Shown one piece after another: positions 14,099 to 15,414 of a DNA stretch of 15,414 nucleotides (within the stretch, counting starts at the first letter, position 1; each line of letters opens with the position of its first letter). The notes beneath the pieces were generated by a model. It was not told the DNA's origin, made no database searches, and saw only the letters and a program-made list of their open reading frames with translations. The position numbers and the translations under genes were made by a program. The DNA comes from JAEZAF01 sp964395665. Lineage in GTDB: Bacteria; Chloroflexota; Anaerolineae; Aggregatilineales; Phototrophicaceae. The stretch is taken from positions 1 to 15,414 of the forward strand of contig CAYNDH010000110.1 in assembly GCA_964395665.1 (NCBI GenBank), read 5' to 3'.

Positions 14099-14767
14099 AT
14101 GATTTCTGTTCAGCACTATATTGAATCCATCGCCTATTTTCAGGGGATTGCAGCCGATGAGCTGCAATACATCACTGAAAAGTCGATCCTGCGTACTTTC
14201 TCCGCCGGGGATGTGATCTTTCTCGAAGGCCAACCCGCTGACGGATTATGGATTGTCGAAGCTGGCAGCGTCAAAATCTACAAGCTCAACCCGGATGGCG
14301 CGGAGCATATCCTGCACTTACGCGGCCCCGGCACCACTTTCAACGACATCGCCGCGCTCGATGGCGGGCAGAATCCCGCGTCTGCCATGGGTTTGAGCGC
14401 TGAAGTACAGGTGTGGCTGGTCCCGGCGGCGGTGATCCGTGATGTGCTGACCCATAATCCCCAGATCGCGCTGAATGTGATCCGGATGCTGGCGGTACGG
14501 GTGCGGTCGCTGGTCGGGCAGATCGAAGACCTTGCGCTGTACTCGGTGATCGTCCGGCTGGCGCGCTTTCTGGTCAAACAGTCGCAAGATCCCTCATTGA
14601 GCGGCCCGGGTGTGACACGCACCGCGATCGCCGCGCATATCAATACCACTCCACAGACGATCAGCAACGTTTTGCACACCCTGGAAGAAATGGGCGCGAT
14701 CCAGTTCAACCGGCACCGTATCGAGATCATCAACGAGCGCATTCTGCGGTCGATTGCGATGTTGTAG
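14099..14767 (+). CDS. Crp/Fnr-family transcriptional regulator
   Basis: A 222-residue cytoplasmic regulator. A cyclic-nucleotide-binding-fold sensor occupies about residues 12-115, with FSAGDVIFLEGQPADGLWIVEAGSVKIYK (34-62). In place of the phosphate-binding RxS cassette of true cAMP receptors it has FNDIAALDGGQNPASAMG (81-98), so the effector is uncertain. A long dimer helix follows (about 116-140). The winged HTH includes VTRTAIAAHINTTPQTISNVLHTLEEMGAI (172-201), with recognition helix near 184-196. There are no cysteines, which excludes an Fnr-type iron-sulfur cluster. The ATG at 14099 has only a weak ribosome site. A TAGAAT box at 14053-14058 may be its -10. Its targets are unknown, although a Crp-like box lies at 14941-14956. 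Confidence 0.9.
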   Translation: MISVQHYIESIAYFQGIAADELQYITEKSILRTFSAGDVIFLEGQPADGLWIVEAGSVKIYKLNPDGAEHILHLRGPGTTFNDIAALDGGQNPASAMGLSAEVQVWLVPAAVIRDVLTHNPQIALNVIRMLAVRVRSLVGQIEDLALYSVIVRLARFLVKQSQDPSLSGPGVTRTAIAAHINTTPQTISNVLHTLEEMGAIQFNRHRIEIINERILRSIAML

Positions 14768-14792
14768 GCGATGCTGTAAACGCACCGTTGTT

Positions 14793-14825
14793 GCGGCGGC
14801 GGCGGCGGCGGCGGCGCATTTTTTT
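14793..14825 (+). terminator. (GCG)8 tract plus T7, probable terminator of the Crp-family gene
   Basis: Eight GCG units (14793-14816) are followed by CA and seven Ts (14819-14825), 26 bases after the stop codon. The tract begins TGCG and ends CGCA, so it can fold into a CGG-type hairpin held by G-C pairs with G-G mismatches. A GC-rich hairpin before a U run is the form of an intrinsic terminator, but the repeat make-up is unusual. Confidence 0.5.
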
Positions 14826-14890
14826 AGTGCCGCTGCAATCAGACCATCTTCCCTCAAAATCGAGTGACATACTGATCTGGTGACAGAATT

Positions 14891-14910
14891 TGCGGCGCAA
14901 TTGCGCTGCA
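14891..14910. promoter_or_regulatory. 20-bp palindrome
   Basis: TGC-G-GCGCAATTGCGC-T-GCA has nine of ten pairs matched, with a perfect 12-bp core GCGCAATTGCGC (14895-14906). GACAG (14882-14886) and CTGTC (14916-14920) flank it as a further pairing. It could be an operator or part of a structured RNA; no known consensus was recognised. Confidence 0.5.
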
Positions 14911-14932
14911 ACAGCCTGTCTCCTGCCTTCTC

Positions 14933-14956
14933 TGCTATAGTGTGATAATTATAGCA
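14933..14956. promoter_or_regulatory. Dyad with Crp-like box and extended -10
   Basis: TGCTATA (14933-14939) and TATAGCA (14950-14956) form an inverted repeat around a 10-base centre. Within it TGTGA-N6-TAGCA (14941-14956) resembles a Crp-family half-site pair (first half perfect, second three of five). TG-C-TATAGT (14933-14941) resembles an extended -10 box. No gene follows within the window. Confidence 0.35.
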
Positions 14957-15009
14957 CGAATGTTCTGTGTGTGCGGTTCGATTTTTCAAACTATTCCCTG
15001 AAAGTAAAC

Positions 15010-15043
15010 CTCACCCCTGGCCCCTCTCCGCCCGGAGAGGGGA
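15010..15043. repeat. Hairpin repeat CCCCTCTCC-GCCC-GGAGAGGGG
   Basis: Perfect 9-bp arms at 15021-15029 and 15034-15042 around a 4-base loop, preceded by CCTCACCCCTGG. The same CCTCACCCC-type hairpin is a common dispersed intergenic repeat in Chloroflexota genomes as I know them. Its copy number in this genome cannot be seen. Confidence 0.6.
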
Positions 15044-15180
15044 ATCAATTCGGTGGCCTGCTTTTCTCCCTTTTCCTCTAAGCATCCGATGAATGCTCTT
15101 CTCGTCGGGTATGGAATGGGTAGCATTGCCAGGTTCTGTTGACGTTTCGATCATAATGCGCCTCTGCAAGCCGGTTTTGT

Positions 15181-15207
15181 GTAGGGGCGGACCTGCGTGT
15201 CCGCCCG
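15181..15207. repeat. Hairpin repeat GGGCGGAC-N6-GTCCGCCC
   Basis: Perfect 8-bp arms at 15185-15192 and 15199-15206, with GTAG before the left arm. It is of the kind GTAGGGGCGGACCTGCGTGT found as an interspersed repeat in several bacterial phyla. Confidence 0.6.
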
Positions 15208-15295
15208 CAGACACCTGAACCGAGATAGATACCTACCTTTGAAAACGGGGATAGAGGGCTTTCCTGCCGTGAAATCCCTTAACCTTGTGTAGATT

Positions 15296-15317
15296 GGGGC
15301 GCAAAATATTGCGCCCT
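15296..15317. repeat. Hairpin repeat GGGCGCAA-N4-TTGCGCCC
   Basis: Perfect 8-bp arms at 15297-15304 and 15309-15316 around AATA. It is similar in design to the repeat at 15181 but different in sequence. Confidence 0.6.
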
Positions 15318-15359
15318 TACAGGAGGCAGGCCGTGACGCTATTGAGTGGGGCGGATGAG

Positions 15360-15391
15360 GCCATCTGACGATGAAGCCATCTGACGATGAA
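15360..15391. repeat. 16-bp perfect tandem duplication
   Basis: GCCATCTGACGATGAA occurs twice in direct succession (15360-15375 and 15376-15391). A GATGAGG before the first copy hints at a third partial unit. Confidence 0.9.
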
Positions 15392-15414
15392 TGTCATAGG
15401 GTGTCCGTGACATT
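15390..15414. repeat. Inverted repeat at the right edge
   Basis: AATGTCA (15390-15396) and TGACATT (15408-15414) are perfect 7-bp arms around 11 bases and end exactly at the window edge. It could be the outer part of a longer element that continues to the right. Confidence 0.5.

Larger units (their letters stand above)
14768..15414. other. Non-coding, repeat- and dyad-rich region
   Basis: No protein gene or tRNA could be supported over the last ~650 bases. The region contains, in order, a GCG repeat with a T run, a long palindrome, a second dyad with promoter-like boxes, three different GC-rich hairpin repeats, a 16-bp tandem duplication and a final inverted repeat at the right edge. These are listed separately. 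Low-confidence open frames here overlap the repeats and show no family features. Confidence 0.6.

Noticed and set aside
14099..14767. Fnr-type oxygen sensor
   Set aside because: The protein contains no cysteine residues, so it cannot hold the Fnr iron-sulfur cluster.
15010..15414. CRISPR array
   Set aside because: The repeats are of three different sequences and are not regularly spaced; the tandem copies have no spacers.

Overview
The window is a moderately GC-rich bacterial chromosome segment, about 55-60% G+C by eye. It has ordinary Shine-Dalgarno sites, sigma-70-like promoters and intrinsic terminators. The gene repertoire fits a heterotrophic Chloroflexota bacterium (Anaerolineae-like): a MalE/MalF/MalG-type sugar importer, a secreted GH53 galactanase, PD40 beta-propeller and COG4270/DoxX proteins, and short GC-rich hairpin repeats of the CCCCTCTCC/GGAGAGGGG and GGGCGGAC/GTCCGCCC kinds. 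This placement is inference; no rRNA or other phylogenetic marker is present.

Layout. Positions 1-293 hold no recognisable gene, only some dyads and a short direct repeat. Positions 294-2713 (minus strand) carry a PPOX-class FMN/F420-type flavoprotein, a four-helix DoxX-like membrane protein with its own promoter, and a YcaQ/AlkX-type DNA glycosylase with a QLD motif. Position 2963 starts a plus-strand exported PD40/TolB-like beta-propeller protein, convergent with the next operon. Positions 4132-9825 are a minus-strand operon, in transcription order: substrate-binding protein, MalF-like permease, MalG-like permease, GH53 endo-beta-1,4-galactanase, intrinsic terminator. Divergently, from 9998, run a cytoplasmic GH2 beta-galactosidase and a LacI-family regulator. 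Downstream lie a small four-helix membrane protein with a strong terminator and a Crp/Fnr-family regulator that ends in an unusual (GCG)8 plus T7 element. The last ~590 bases are non-coding and rich in dyads and hairpin repeats.

How the genes work together. The centre (4.1-13.3 kb) reads as one galactan-utilisation locus. GH53 cuts beta-1,4-galactan outside the membrane, the binding protein and MalF/MalG import the galacto-oligosaccharides, and GH2 releases galactose inside. LacI probably represses both arms. The 172-bp divergent region between 9825 and 9998 contains two sigma-70-like promoters whose -10 boxes overlap. It also holds one 20-bp LacI-type palindrome centred on CpG, which covers the -35 of one promoter and lies just downstream of the start of the other. 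No ABC ATPase gene is present, so a shared MsmX/MalK-type ATPase elsewhere is inferred. The plan resembles Bacillus ganSPQAB/ganR, but with a GH2 enzyme in place of GH42.

I see no unambiguous new defence system, mobile element or CRISPR array. The most interesting items are the compact divergent switch, the unassigned C-terminal domain of the galactanase, the post-malE hairpin, and the structured non-coding region after the Crp-family gene.
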